A DNA stretch of 64,000 bases from Megalopta genalis. Lineage: Eukaryota > Arthropoda > Insecta > Hymenoptera > Halictidae. The position numbers and the translations under genes are program-made. The DNA is taken from assembly GCF_051020955.1 (NCBI RefSeq), contig NW_027476508.1:62001-126000 (forward strand), in the 5' to 3' direction. How positions within the stretch are numbered: the stretch's first letter is position 1; every line of letters begins with the position of its first letter. This document shows positions 1 through 13,805 of the stretch, piece by piece. The notes under the pieces are model-generated. The model made no database searches. It was given only the letters and a program-made list of their open reading frames with translations, and had not been told where the DNA came from.

Positions 1-150
1 TTAGCTTTAAATACTTGTGATATACATGATGTAACTTCAACTACATGCGAAACAAACGAGTTAGCTTCAAATACAAGCGAAACACGTGATTCAGCTTCAA
101 ATCAATGCGTAGTAGAAGGTTTATCTTCGAATCCATGCGAAATAGACGGT
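1..150. repeat. Exemplar 150-bp higher-order repeat (A-B-C-D-E)
   Basis: This is a complete higher-order unit in phase with the window start: A at 1-30, B at 31-60, C at 61-90, D at 91-120 and E at 121-150. The same order follows at 151-300 and 301-450. Types B to E carry the core GCGAAA with one or more CpGs. Type A usually has TGTGAT where some copies have TGCGAT, which looks like CpG decay. Confidence 0.9.
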
Positions 151-1486
151 ATAGCTTCAATTACTTGTGATACACATGACTGAGTTGCAACTGCATGCGG
201 AACAAATGTGTTATCTTCAAATACAAGCGAAACACATGATTCAGCTTCAAATCAATGCGAAGTAGAAGGCATAGGTTCAATTCTATGGGAATAAAATGGT
301 TTAGCTTCAAATACTTGTGATATACATGATTTAGCTTCAACATCATGCGAAACAAACGAGTTAGCTTCAAGTCCATCCGAAACACATGATATAGCATCAT
401 ATCAATGCGAAGTAGGAGGCTTATCTTCAAATCCATGCCACACAAATCGTTTAGCTTCAAATACTTGTGATATTCATGATTTAACTTCAACTGCATGTGA
501 AACAAACGATTTAGCTTAAAATCCAAGCGAAACACATTATTTAGCTTCAAATCAATGCGAAGTAGAAGGCTGAGCTTCAAATCCAAGCGACACACATGAT
601 TTATCTTCAAATCAATGCGAAGTAGAAGGCTTAGCTTCAAATCCATGCGAAACAAATGGTTTAGCTTCAAACACTTGTGATATACATGATTTACATTCAA
701 CAGCAAGAGAAACAAACGAGTTAGCATCAAATCCAAGCGAAACACATGATTTAGATTCAAATCAATGCGAAGTAGAAGGCTTAGATTCGAATCCATGCGA
801 AACAAATGGTTTAGCTTCAATTATATGTGATGTACATGATTTAGCTTCAAATGCATGCGAAACATACGAGTTAGCTTCAAATCCATGCGAAACCCATGAT
901 TTAACTTCCAATCAATGTGAAGTAGAAGGCTTAGCTTCAAATGTATGTGAAACAAATGGTTCAGCTTCAAATACTTGTGATATACATGATTTAGATTCAA
1001 CTTCATGCAAAACCAACGAGTTAGCTTCAAATCCAAGCGAAACACATGATTTAGAATCAAATCAATGCGAAGTAGAAGGCTTAGCTTCAAATCCAGCGAA
1101 ACGAATCATTTAGCTTCAAATACGTGCGAATATCACTGATATAGCTTCAAATGCAATCGAAACAAACGAGTTAGCTTTAAATCCATGCAAAAGACATGAT
1201 TTACCTTCAAATCAATGCGAAGTAGAAGGCTTAGATTGAAATCCATGCGAATCAAGTTCTTTAGCTTCAAATACTTATGATATACATGATTTAGCTTCAA
1301 CTGCATGCGAAACAAACGACTTAGCTTCAAATCCATGCGAAACACATGATTTAACTTCCAATCAATGTGAAGTAGAAGGCTTAGCTTCAAATGTATGTGA
1401 AACAAATGGTTAAGCTTCAAATACTTGTGATATACATGATTTAGATTCAACTTCATGCAAAACCAACGAGTTAGCTTCAAATCCAA

Positions 1487-3838
1487 GCGAAACACATGAT
1501 TTAGAATCAAATCAATGCGAAGTAGAAGGCTTAGCTTCAAATCCAGCGAAACGAATCATTTAGCTTCAAATACTTGCGAATATCACTGATATAGCTTCAA
1601 ATGCTGGCGAAACAAACGAGTTAGCTTTAAATCCATGCAAAAGACATTATTTACCTTCAAATCAATGCCAAGTAGAAGGCTTAGTTTGAAATCCATGCGT
1701 ATCAAGTTCTTTAGCTTCAAATACTTATGATATACATGATTTAGCTTCAACTGCTTGGGAAGCAAACGAGTTAACTTCAAATCCATTCAAAACACATGAT
1801 TTAGCTTCAAAGCTATGCGAAACTCATGATTTAGCTTCAAATCAATGCGAAGTAGAAGGCTGATCTTCGAATCCATGCGAATCAAGTGGTTTAGCTTCGA
1901 ATACTTGTGATATGCGTGATTTTGCTTCAACTGTATGCAAAGCGAACGAGTTAGCTTCAAATCCAAGCGGAACACATGATTTAGATTCAAATCAATGCGA
2001 AGTAGAAGGCTTAGCTTCAAATCCAGCGAAACGAATGGTTTAGCTTCAAACACTTGTGATATACATGATTTACATTCAACAGCAAGAGAAACAAACGAGT
2101 TAGCTTCAAATCCAAGCAAAACACATGATTTAGATTCAAATCAATGCGAAGAAGAAGGCTTATCTTCGAATCCATGCGAAACAAATGGTTTAGCTTCAAT
2201 TATATGTGATATACATGATTTAGCTTCAAATGCATGCGAAACATACGAGTTAGCTTCAAATCTATGCGAAACTCATGATTTAGCTTCAAATCAATGCGAA
2301 GTAGAAGGCTGATCTTCGAATCCATGCGAATCAAATGGTTTAGTTTCAAATACTTGTGATATACATGATTTAGCTTCAACTGCATGCGAAACAAACGACT
2401 TAGCTTCAAATCCATGCGAAACACATGATTTAGCTTCAAATAAACGCGAATTAGGAGGCTGATATTCGAATCCATGCGAAACAAATGGCTCAGGCTGAAA
2501 TACTTGTGTTATACATAATTTACCTTCAACTGTATGCGAAACAAACGAGTTAGCTTCAAATCCATGCGAAACACATGACTTAGCATCAAATCAATGCGAA
2601 GTAGAAGGCTTAGTTTCAAATCCAGCGAAAGGAATGATTTAGCTTCAAATACTTGCGAATATCACTGATATAGCTTCAAATGCTGGTGAAACAAACGAGT
2701 TAGCTTTAAATCCATGCAAAAGACATGATTTACCTTCAAATCAATGCGAAGTAGAAGGCTAGTTTGAAATCCATGCGAATAATGTTCTTTATCTTCAAAT
2801 ACTTATGATGTACATGATTTAGCTTCAACTGCATGCGAAACAAACAACTTAGCTTCAAATCCATGCGAAACATATGATTTAGCTTCAAATAAACGCGAAT
2901 TAGGAGGCTGATCTTCGAATCCATGCGAAACAAATGGCTCAGGCTCAAATGCTTGTGTTATACATGATTTACCTTCAACAGTATGCGAAACAAACGAGTT
3001 AGCTTCAAGTCCTAGCGATACATATGATTTAGCTTCAAATGCATGCGAAACAAACGAGTTAGCTTCAAATCCATTAAAACACATGATTTAGCTTCAAATT
3101 CATTCGAAAGAAATGGTTTAGCGTACTATTCATGGGAATCAAATGGTTCAGATTCAAATACTTCTGATATAAATGATATAGCTTCAAATGCAGGCGAAAC
3201 AAACGAGTCAGCTTCAAATCCATGCGAAACATATGATTTAGCTTCAAATACTGGTTTTATACATGATTTAGCTTCAACTGCATGCGAAACAATCGAGTTA
3301 GCTTCAAGTCCATGCGAAACGAATCATTTAGCTTCACATACTTGTGAATATAAGTGATATAGCTTGAAATGCAGGCGAAACAAAAGTGTTAGCTTCAATT
3401 CCAAGCGAAACAAATTATTTAGCTTCAAATCAATGCGAAGTAGATGGCTTAGCTTCAAATAAATGCGAAGTAGAATTCTTAGCTTCAAATCAATGCGAAG
3501 TAGAAGGTTTAGCTTCAAATCCATGCGAAACAAATGGTTTAGCTTCAAATACTTGTCATATACATGATTTAAATTCAACTGCATGCGAAACCAAACAGTT
3601 AGCTTCAAATACAAGCGAAACACATGATTTCGCTTCAAATGAATGCGAAGCAGAAGGCTTAGCTTCAAATCCATGCGAAACGAATGGTTTAGCTTCAAAT
3701 ACTTGCGAATATAAGTGATATAGCTTCTAATGCATGCGAAACAAACGTGTTAGCTTCAAATACATGCGAGATACATGATTTAGCTTCAATTCAAAGCGAA
3801 GTAGAAGGCTTATCTTCAAATCCATGCGAAACAAATGG
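1487..3838. repeat. 2.35-kb duplicated block P, copy 1
   Basis: This stretch reappears at 5573-7924 at a constant offset of 4,086 bp. The only difference I found by eye is one base (near 2872 versus 6958, where GAAACATATG becomes GAAAGATATG). It contains distinctive markers, including a 29-base monomer with CCAGCGAAACG and a rare monomer with GCGTACTATTCATGGG. Near-identity over 2.35 kb inside a diverged array implies a recent duplication or conversion. Confidence 0.9.
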
Positions 3839-5582
3839 CTCAGGCTCAAATACTTGTGTTATACATGATCTACCTTCAACAGTATGCGAAACAAACGAGT
3901 TAGCTTCAAATCCTAGCGATATACATGATTTAGCTTCAAATCAATGCGAAGTAGAAGGCTGAACTACGAATCCATGCGAAACAAATGGTTTAGCTGCAAA
4001 TACTTGTGACATACATGATTCAGCATCAACTGCATGCGAAACAATCGAGTTAGCTTCAAATCCAAGCGAAAAACATGATTTAGCTTCAAATCAATGCGAT
4101 GTAGAAGGCTGATCTTCGAATCCACATGAAACAGATGGTTTAGGTTCAAATACTTGTAATATACATGAGTTGGCTTCAACAGCATGCGAAGCAAACGTGT
4201 TAGCTTCAAATCCATGCGAAACGCATGATTTAGCTTCAAATCAGTGCAAAGTAGAAGGCTTATCTTCGAATCCATGCGAAACAAATGGTTTAGCTTCAAA
4301 TACTTGTGATATACATGATTCAGCTTCTACTGCATGCGAAACAAACGAGTTAGCTTCAAATCCATGCGAAACACACGATTTAGCATCAAATCAATGCGAA
4401 GTAGAAGGCTTATATTCGAATCCATGCGAAATAAATGGGTTACATTCAAATACTAGTGATATAAATGAAATAGCTTGAAATGCATGCGAAACAATCGAGT
4501 TAGCTTCTAATCCATGCGAAAAACATGATTTAACATCAAGTCAACGCGAAGTTGAAGGCTTAGCTTCAAATCCATGCGAAACGAATGATTTAGCTTCACA
4601 TACTTGTGAATATAAGTGATATAGCTTGAAATGCAGTCGAAGCAAATGACTTAGCATCCAATCCATGCGAATCACATGATTTAGCTTCAAATCAATGCGA
4701 AGTAGACGGCTAATCTTCAAATCCATGCGAAACAAATGGTTTAGCTTCAAATTCTTGTGATATACATGACTGAGATTCAACTGCATGCGAAACAATCGAG
4801 TTAGCTTCAAATCCAAGCGAAACATATGATTTAACTTCAAATCAACGTGAAGAAGGAGGCTTAGCTTCAAATACATGCGAATCGAATGGTTTAGCTTCAC
4901 ATACTTGTGAATATAAGTGATATAGGTTGAAATGCAGGCGAAGCAAATGAGTTAGCCTCCAATCAATGCGAATCACATGATTTAGCTTCAAATCAATGCG
5001 AAGTAGACGGCTTATCTTCAAATCCATGCGAAACCAATGGGTTAGCTTCAAATTCTTGTGATATACATGACTGAGATTCAACTGCATGCGAAACAAACGA
5101 GTTAGCTTCAAATCCAAGCGAAACATATGATTTACTTCAAATCAACGTGAAGTAGGAGGCTTAGCTTCAAATATATGCGAAACGAATGGTTTAGCTTCAC
5201 ATACTTGTGAATATAAGAGATATAGCTTGAAATGCAGGCGAAGCAAATGAGTTAGCCTCCAATCAATGCGAATCACATGATTTAGCTTCAAATCAATGCG
5301 ACGTAGACGGCTTATCTTCAAATCCAGGCGAAACAAATGGTTTAGCTTCAAATTCTTGTGGTATACATGACTGAGATTCAACTGCATGCGAAACAAACGA
5401 GTTAGCTTCAAATCCAAGCGAAACATATGATTTAACTTCAAATCAACGTGAAGTAGGAGGCTTAGCTTCAAATACATGCGAAATGAATGGTTTAGCTTCA
5501 AATACTTGCGGAGATAAGTGATATATATTACTTCAAATGCAGGCGAAACAAACGCGGTAGCTTCAAATCCATGCGAAACACA
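3815..5582. repeat. 1.77-kb duplicated block Q, copy 1
   Basis: This stretch matches 10419-12186 at an offset of 6,604 bp. Two single-base indels compensate each other (an extra A near 11,127 and a missing A near 11,355). It holds several 31-base A-type monomers (TTGTGAATATAAGTGAT) that change the repeat phase. It overlaps block P by about 24 bp at its left end and about 10 bp at its right end. Confidence 0.88.
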
Positions 5583-7924
5583 TGATTTAGAATCAAATCA
5601 ATGCGAAGTAGAAGGCTTAGCTTCAAATCCAGCGAAACGAATCATTTAGCTTCAAATACTTGCGAATATCACTGATATAGCTTCAAATGCTGGCGAAACA
5701 AACGAGTTAGCTTTAAATCCATGCAAAAGACATTATTTACCTTCAAATCAATGCCAAGTAGAAGGCTTAGTTTGAAATCCATGCGTATCAAGTTCTTTAG
5801 CTTCAAATACTTATGATATACATGATTTAGCTTCAACTGCTTGGGAAGCAAACGAGTTAACTTCAAATCCATTCAAAACACATGATTTAGCTTCAAAGCT
5901 ATGCGAAACTCATGATTTAGCTTCAAATCAATGCGAAGTAGAAGGCTGATCTTCGAATCCATGCGAATCAAGTGGTTTAGCTTCGAATACTTGTGATATG
6001 CGTGATTTTGCTTCAACTGTATGCAAAGCGAACGAGTTAGCTTCAAATCCAAGCGGAACACATGATTTAGATTCAAATCAATGCGAAGTAGAAGGCTTAG
6101 CTTCAAATCCAGCGAAACGAATGGTTTAGCTTCAAACACTTGTGATATACATGATTTACATTCAACAGCAAGAGAAACAAACGAGTTAGCTTCAAATCCA
6201 AGCAAAACACATGATTTAGATTCAAATCAATGCGAAGAAGAAGGCTTATCTTCGAATCCATGCGAAACAAATGGTTTAGCTTCAATTATATGTGATATAC
6301 ATGATTTAGCTTCAAATGCATGCGAAACATACGAGTTAGCTTCAAATCTATGCGAAACTCATGATTTAGCTTCAAATCAATGCGAAGTAGAAGGCTGATC
6401 TTCGAATCCATGCGAATCAAATGGTTTAGTTTCAAATACTTGTGATATACATGATTTAGCTTCAACTGCATGCGAAACAAACGACTTAGCTTCAAATCCA
6501 TGCGAAACACATGATTTAGCTTCAAATAAACGCGAATTAGGAGGCTGATATTCGAATCCATGCGAAACAAATGGCTCAGGCTGAAATACTTGTGTTATAC
6601 ATAATTTACCTTCAACTGTATGCGAAACAAACGAGTTAGCTTCAAATCCATGCGAAACACATGACTTAGCATCAAATCAATGCGAAGTAGAAGGCTTAGT
6701 TTCAAATCCAGCGAAAGGAATGATTTAGCTTCAAATACTTGCGAATATCACTGATATAGCTTCAAATGCTGGTGAAACAAACGAGTTAGCTTTAAATCCA
6801 TGCAAAAGACATGATTTACCTTCAAATCAATGCGAAGTAGAAGGCTAGTTTGAAATCCATGCGAATAATGTTCTTTATCTTCAAATACTTATGATGTACA
6901 TGATTTAGCTTCAACTGCATGCGAAACAAACAACTTAGCTTCAAATCCATGCGAAAGATATGATTTAGCTTCAAATAAACGCGAATTAGGAGGCTGATCT
7001 TCGAATCCATGCGAAACAAATGGCTCAGGCTCAAATGCTTGTGTTATACATGATTTACCTTCAACAGTATGCGAAACAAACGAGTTAGCTTCAAGTCCTA
7101 GCGATACATATGATTTAGCTTCAAATGCATGCGAAACAAACGAGTTAGCTTCAAATCCATTAAAACACATGATTTAGCTTCAAATTCATTCGAAAGAAAT
7201 GGTTTAGCGTACTATTCATGGGAATCAAATGGTTCAGATTCAAATACTTCTGATATAAATGATATAGCTTCAAATGCAGGCGAAACAAACGAGTCAGCTT
7301 CAAATCCATGCGAAACATATGATTTAGCTTCAAATACTGGTTTTATACATGATTTAGCTTCAACTGCATGCGAAACAATCGAGTTAGCTTCAAGTCCATG
7401 CGAAACGAATCATTTAGCTTCACATACTTGTGAATATAAGTGATATAGCTTGAAATGCAGGCGAAACAAAAGTGTTAGCTTCAATTCCAAGCGAAACAAA
7501 TTATTTAGCTTCAAATCAATGCGAAGTAGATGGCTTAGCTTCAAATAAATGCGAAGTAGAATTCTTAGCTTCAAATCAATGCGAAGTAGAAGGTTTAGCT
7601 TCAAATCCATGCGAAACAAATGGTTTAGCTTCAAATACTTGTCATATACATGATTTAAATTCAACTGCATGCGAAACCAAACAGTTAGCTTCAAATACAA
7701 GCGAAACACATGATTTCGCTTCAAATGAATGCGAAGCAGAAGGCTTAGCTTCAAATCCATGCGAAACGAATGGTTTAGCTTCAAATACTTGCGAATATAA
7801 GTGATATAGCTTCTAATGCATGCGAAACAAACGTGTTAGCTTCAAATACATGCGAGATACATGATTTAGCTTCAATTCAAAGCGAAGTAGAAGGCTTATC
7901 TTCAAATCCATGCGAAACAAATGG
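5573..7924. repeat. 2.35-kb duplicated block P, copy 2
   Basis: This is the near-identical second copy of 1487-3838. It directly follows block Q, so the local order is P-Q-P. At its right end the two copies part at base 3839 versus 7925 (C versus T in the E monomer). After that, copy 1 runs into block Q and copy 2 into unrelated array sequence. Confidence 0.9.
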
Positions 7925-9819
7925 TTTAGTTCAAATACTTGTGATATACATGATTTAGCTGCTACTGCATGCGAAACCAAACAGTTAGCTTCAAATCCAT
8001 GCCAAACACATGATTTAACTTCCAATCAATATGAAGTAGAAGGCTTAGCTTCAAATCTATGTGAAACAAATGGTTCAGCTTCAAATACTTGTGATATACA
8101 TGATTTAGATTCAAATTCATGCAACACCAACGAGTTAGCTTCAAATCCAAGCGAAACACACGATTTAGAATCAAATCAATGCCAAGTAGAAGGCTTAGCT
8201 TCAAATCCAGCGAAACGAATGATTTAGCTTCAAATACTTGCGAATATCACTGATATAGCTTCAAATGCAGGCGAATCAAACGAGTCAGCTTCAAATCCAT
8301 GCGAAACATATGATTTAGCTTCAAATGAATGCGAAGTAGATGGCTGATCTTCGAATCCATGCGAATCAAATGGTTTAGCTTCAAATACTTGTGATATGCG
8401 TGATTTTGCTTCAACTGTATGCAAAACGAAAGAGTTAGCTTCAAATCCAAGCGAAACACATGATTTATATTCAAATCAATGCGAAGTAGAAGGCTTAGCT
8501 TCGAATCCAGCGAAACGAATGATTTAGCTTCAAATACTTGCGAATATCACTGATATAGTTTCAAATGCATGCGAAACAAACGAGTTTGCTTCAAATCCAT
8601 TCAAAACACATGATTTAGCTTCAAATTCATTCGAAAGACATGATTTAGCGTACTATTCATGGGAATCAAATGGTTCAGATTCAAATACTTCTGATATACA
8701 TGATATAGCTTCAAATGCAGGCGAAACAAACGAGTCAGCTTCAAATCCATGCGAAAAACATGATTTAGCTTGAAAAGAATGCGAAGTAGAAGGCTGATCT
8801 ACGAATCCATGCGAAACAAATGGCTCAGGCTCAAATACTTGTGTTATACATGATTTACCTTCAACAGTATGCGAAACAAAAGAGTTAGCTTCAAGTCCTA
8901 GCGATACATATGATTTAGCTTCAAATGCATGCGAAACAAACGAGTTAGCTTCAAATCCATTCAAAACACATGATTTAGCTTCAAATTCATTCGAAAGAAA
9001 TGGTTTAGCGTACTATTCATGGGAATCAAATGGTTCAGATTCAAATACTTCTGATATACATGATATAGCTTCAAATGCAGGCGAAACAAACGAGTCAGCT
9101 TCGAATCCATTCGAAACATATGATTTAGCTTCAAAAGAATGCGAAGTAGAAGGCTGATCTTCGAATCCATGCAAAACAAATGGTTTAGCTTCAAACACTT
9201 GTGATATACATGATTTAGCTTCAACTGCATGCGAAACAAACGAGTTAGCTTCCAATCCATGCGAAACACATGATTTAGCTTCAAATCAATGCGAATTAGA
9301 AGGATTATCTTCGTATCCATGCAAAACAAATGGTTTAGATTCAAATACTTGTGATATACATCATTTAGCTTCAACTGCATGCGAAACAAACGAGTTTGTT
9401 TCGAATCCAAGCGAAACACATGATTTAGATTCAATTCAATGCGAAGTTGAAGGCTTAGCATCAAATGCACGCGACACAAATTATTTAGCTTCACATACTT
9501 GCGATATAAGCGATATAGCTTCAATTGCAGGCGAAACAAACGAGTGAGCTTCAAATCCAAGCGTAACACATGATTTAACGTCAAATAAACGCGAAGTTGA
9601 AGGCTTAGATTCAAATCCATGCGAAACATATGGTTTAGCTTCAAATACTTGTGATATACATGATTTACATTCAACAGCAATCGAAACAAACGAGTTAGCC
9701 TCAAATCCATGCGAAACGCATGATTTAGCTTCTATTCAGTGCAAAGTAGAAGGCTGATCTTCGAATGCATGCGAAACAAATGGTTTAGCTTTAAATACTT
9801 GTGATATACTTGATTTAGG
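7925..9819. repeat. Array segment without large-scale twin; contains a 360-bp local repeat
   Basis: This is ordinary A-E monomer array. A local duplication at 360-bp spacing is visible: about 8631-8760 resembles 8991-9120, both carrying the rare GCGTACTATTCATGGG monomer, which also occurs near 3120 and 7206. About 9337-9631 also resembles 10146-10440 at an offset of 809 bp, marked by CATCATTTAGC and GAGTTTGTTTCGAATCC. I see no gene. Confidence 0.75.
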
Positions 9820-10648
9820 TTCAACAGCATGCGAAACAAACGAGTTAGGTTCAAATCCAGCGAAAAATATGATTTAACGTCAAATCGACGTGAATTAGGA
9901 GGCTTATCTTCAGATCCAAGCAAAACAAATTATTTAGCTTCAAATCAATGCGAAGTAGAAGGCGTAGTTTCAAATCCATGCGACACAAATGGTTTCGCTC
10001 CAAATACTTGTGATATACATAATTTACCTTCAACTGCATGCGAAACAAACGAGTTAGCCTCAAATCCATGCGAAACACATGATTTAGCATCAAATCAATG
10101 CGAAGTAGAAGGGTTCTCTTCGAATCCATGCGAAACAAATGGTTTACCTTCAAATACTTGTGATATACATCATTTAGCTTCAACTGCATGCGAAACAAAC
10201 GAGTTTGTTTCGAATCCAAGCGAAACACATGATTTAGATTCAATTCAATGCGAAGTTGAAGGCTTAGCATCAAATGCATGCGACACAAATTATTTAGCTT
10301 CATATACTTGCGATATAAGCGATATAGCTTCAATTGCAGGCGAAACAAACGAGTGAGCTTCAAATCCAAGCGTAACACATCATTTAACGTCAAATCAACG
10401 CGAAGTTGAAGGCTTAGATTCAAATCCATGCGAAACAAATGGCTCAGGCTCAAATACTTGTGTTATACATGATCTACCTTCAACAGTATGCGAAACAAAC
10501 GAGTTAGCTTCAAATCCTAGCGATATACATGATTTAGCTTCAAATCAATGCGAAGTAGAAGGCTGAACTACGAATCCATGCGAAACAAATGGTTTAGCTG
10601 CAAATACTTGTGACATACATGATTCAGCATCAACTGCATGCGAAACAA
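9820..10648. repeat. 0.83-kb duplicated block, copy 1
   Basis: This matches 16308-17136 at an offset of 6,488 bp, with one inserted and one deleted base inside. The marker monomer CCAGCGAAAAATATG followed by AACGTCAAATCGACGTG is shared only by these two places. Its right part overlaps the start of block Q copy 2. It contains one of the longest plus-strand open runs in the array (9829-10356). Confidence 0.85.
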
Positions 10649-12186
10649 TCGAGTTAGCTTCAAATCCAAGCGAAAAACATGATTTAGCTTCAAATCAATG
10701 CGATGTAGAAGGCTGATCTTCGAATCCACATGAAACAGATGGTTTAGGTTCAAATACTTGTAATATACATGAGTTGGCTTCAACAGCATGCGAAGCAAAC
10801 GTGTTAGCTTCAAATCCATGCGAAACGCATGATTTAGCTTCAAATCAGTGCAAAGTAGAAGGCTTATCTTCGAATCCATGCGAAACAAATGGTTTAGCTT
10901 CAAATACTTGTGATATACATGATTCAGCTTCTACTGCATGCGAAACAAACGAGTTAGCTTCAAATCCATGCGAAACACACGATTTAGCATCAAATCAATG
11001 CGAAGTAGAAGGCTTATATTCGAATCCATGCGAAATAAATGGGTTACATTCAAATACTAGTGATATAAATGAAATAGCTTGAAATGCATGCGAAACAATC
11101 GAGTTAGCTTCTAATCCATGCGAAAAAACATGATTTAACATCAAGTCAACGCGAAGTTGAAGGCTTAGCTTCAAATCCATGCGAAACGAATGATTTAGCT
11201 TCACATACTTGTGAATATAAGTGATATAGCTTGAAATGCAGTCGAAGCAAATGACTTAGCATCCAATCCATGCGAATCACATGATTTAGCTTCAAATCAA
11301 TGCGAAGTAGACGGCTAATCTTCAAATCCATGCGAAACAAATGGTTTAGCTTCAATTCTTGTGATATACATGACTGAGATTCAACTGCATGCGAAACAAT
11401 CGAGTTAGCTTCAAATCCAAGCGAAACATATGATTTAACTTCAAATCAACGTGAAGAAGGAGGCTTAGCTTCAAATACATGCGAATCGAATGGTTTAGCT
11501 TCACATACTTGTGAATATAAGTGATATAGGTTGAAATGCAGGCGAAGCAAATGAGTTAGCCTCCAATCAATGCGAATCACATGATTTAGCTTCAAATCAA
11601 TGCGAAGTAGACGGCTTATCTTCAAATCCATGCGAAACCAATGGGTTAGCTTCAAATTCTTGTGATATACATGACTGAGATTCAACTGCATGCGAAACAA
11701 ACGAGTTAGCTTCAAATCCAAGCGAAACATATGATTTACTTCAAATCAACGTGAAGTAGGAGGCTTAGCTTCAAATATATGCGAAACGAATGGTTTAGCT
11801 TCACATACTTGTGAATATAAGAGATATAGCTTGAAATGCAGGCGAAGCAAATGAGTTAGCCTCCAATCAATGCGAATCACATGATTTAGCTTCAAATCAA
11901 TGCGACGTAGACGGCTTATCTTCAAATCCAGGCGAAACAAATGGTTTAGCTTCAAATTCTTGTGGTATACATGACTGAGATTCAACTGCATGCGAAACAA
12001 ACGAGTTAGCTTCAAATCCAAGCGAAACATATGATTTAACTTCAAATCAACGTGAAGTAGGAGGCTTAGCTTCAAATACATGCGAAATGAATGGTTTAGC
12101 TTCAAATACTTGCGGAGATAAGTGATATATATTACTTCAAATGCAGGCGAAACAAACGCGGTAGCTTCAAATCCATGCGAAACACA
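10419..12186. repeat. 1.77-kb duplicated block Q, copy 2
   Basis: This is the second copy of 3815-5582, and two compensating one-base indels are the main differences. Copy 1 leads into block P, while this copy leads into a different array sequence after base 12,186. The breakpoints therefore fall inside monomers that both partners share. Confidence 0.88.
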
Positions 12187-13189
12187 CCATTTAGCTTCAA
12201 ATCTATGCGAAGTAGGAGTCTTATCTTCGAATCCACGCGATACAAATGGTTTAGCTTCAAATACTTGTGATATACATGATTTAGCTTCAACAGCATGCGA
12301 AACAAATGAGTTAGCTGCAAATCCAAGCGAACCACATGATTTAGGTTCAAATAAATGCGAAGTAGAAGGCTTAGCTTCAAATACAAACGAAACTCATGAT
12401 TTAGCTTCAAATCAATGCGAAGTGGAAGGCTTAGTTTCAAATCAATGCGAAACACATGGTTTAGCTTAATATTCATGCGAAACAAATGGTTTAGCTTCAA
12501 AACTTTTGATATACATGATTTAGATTCAACTGCATGCGAAACAAAGGAGTTAGCTTCAAATCCAAGCGAACCACATGATTTAGCTTCAAATCAATGCCAA
12601 GTACAAGGCTTAGCTTCAAATCCGTGCGAATAAAAGTTTTAGCTTCAAATACTTGTGATATTCATCATTTAGCTTCAACTCCATGCGAAACTAACGAGTT
12701 AGCTTCAAATACAAGCGAAACACACGATTCCGCTTCAAATCAGTGCGAAGCAGAAGTTTTATCTTCGAATCCGTGCGAAACAAATGGTTCAGCTTCAAAT
12801 ACTTGTGATATACATGAACTAGCTTCAACAGCATGCGAAACAAACGGGTTAGCTTCAAATCCATGCGAAACACATGATTTAGATTCAAATTCATGCGAAA
12901 CACATGGTATAGCTTAATATTCACGCGACACAAATGCTTCAGCTTCAAATACTTGTGATATACATAATTTAGCTTCAACTTTATGCGAAACAAACGAGTT
13001 AGCTTCAAATACAAGTGAAAAACATGATTCAGCTTCAAATCAATGCGAAGTAGAAGGCTTAGTTTCAAATCAATGCGAAACAAATGCATCAGCTTCAAAT
13101 ACTAGTGATATACGTGATTTAGCTTCAACTGCATTTAAAACCAACGAATTAGCTTCAAATCGTTTCGAATCACATGATTTAGCTTCAAA
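12187..13189. repeat. Array segment, A-E monomers, no gene
   Basis: These are regular 30-bp monomers with occasional irregular ones, such as AAACTTTTGATATACATG near 12,500 where a short A-type monomer breaks phase. No large-scale twin was recognised except near the right end, which begins the offset duplication described at 13190. I see no gene or RNA signal. Confidence 0.7.
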
Positions 13190-13805
13190 TTCATTCGAAA
13201 CACATGTATTAGCTTAATATTCATGCCAAACAAATGGTTCAGCTTCAAATACTTATGATATACATGATTTAGCTTCAACTGCATGCGAAAAAACGTGTTA
13301 GCTTCAAATCCAAGCGAAACACATGATTTAGCATCAAGTCAACGCGAAGTTGAAGGGTTAGCTTCGAATCCATGCGAAACAAATGGTTTAGCTACAAATA
13401 CTTGTGATATACATGATTTAGCTTCAACAGCATGCGAAACAAACGAGTTAACTTCAAATCCAAGCGATAAACATGATTTAGCATCAAGTCAACGCGAAGT
13501 TGAAGACTTAGCTTCAAATCCATGCGAAACAAGTGGTAATAACTACAAATACTTGTTTTATACATGATTTAGCTTCAAATACATGCGAAACAAACGTGTT
13601 AGCTTAAAATCCAAGCGAAACACATGATTTAGCTTCAAATCAATGCGAAATAGAAGGCTTAGCTTCAAATCCATGCAAAACACATGATTTAGCATCAAAT
13701 CAATGCGAAGTAGAAGGATTATCTTCGAATCCATGCGAAACAAATGGTTTAGCTTCAAAGACCTGTGATATACATGATTTAGCTTCAACTGCATGCGAAA
13801 CAAAC
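13190..13805. repeat. Offset tandem duplication (1,049 bp), copy 1
   Basis: This matches 14239-14852 at an offset of 1,049 bp, with one deleted base in the second copy near 14,699. Unusual shared markers are ACAAGTGGTAATAACTACAA and the phase-breaking GCGAAAAAACGTG. Just to the left (about 13,080-13,180) the offset is 1,079, so exactly one 30-bp monomer is missing from the second copy. Confidence 0.85.

Noticed and set aside
8961..9710. Leucine-rich repeat protein gene on the minus strand (249 codons)
   Set aside because: The decapeptide arises from the 30-bp DNA period, and overlapping frames on both strands are equally open. Twin blocks also tolerate frameshifts.
9829..10356. Plus-strand Cys/Ser-rich repeat protein (LASNPCETHD decapeptides)
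   Set aside because: The frame is broken by TGA in a common D-E variant and by 29- and 31-base monomers throughout. Unit R copies differ by single-base deletions that destroy the same frame.
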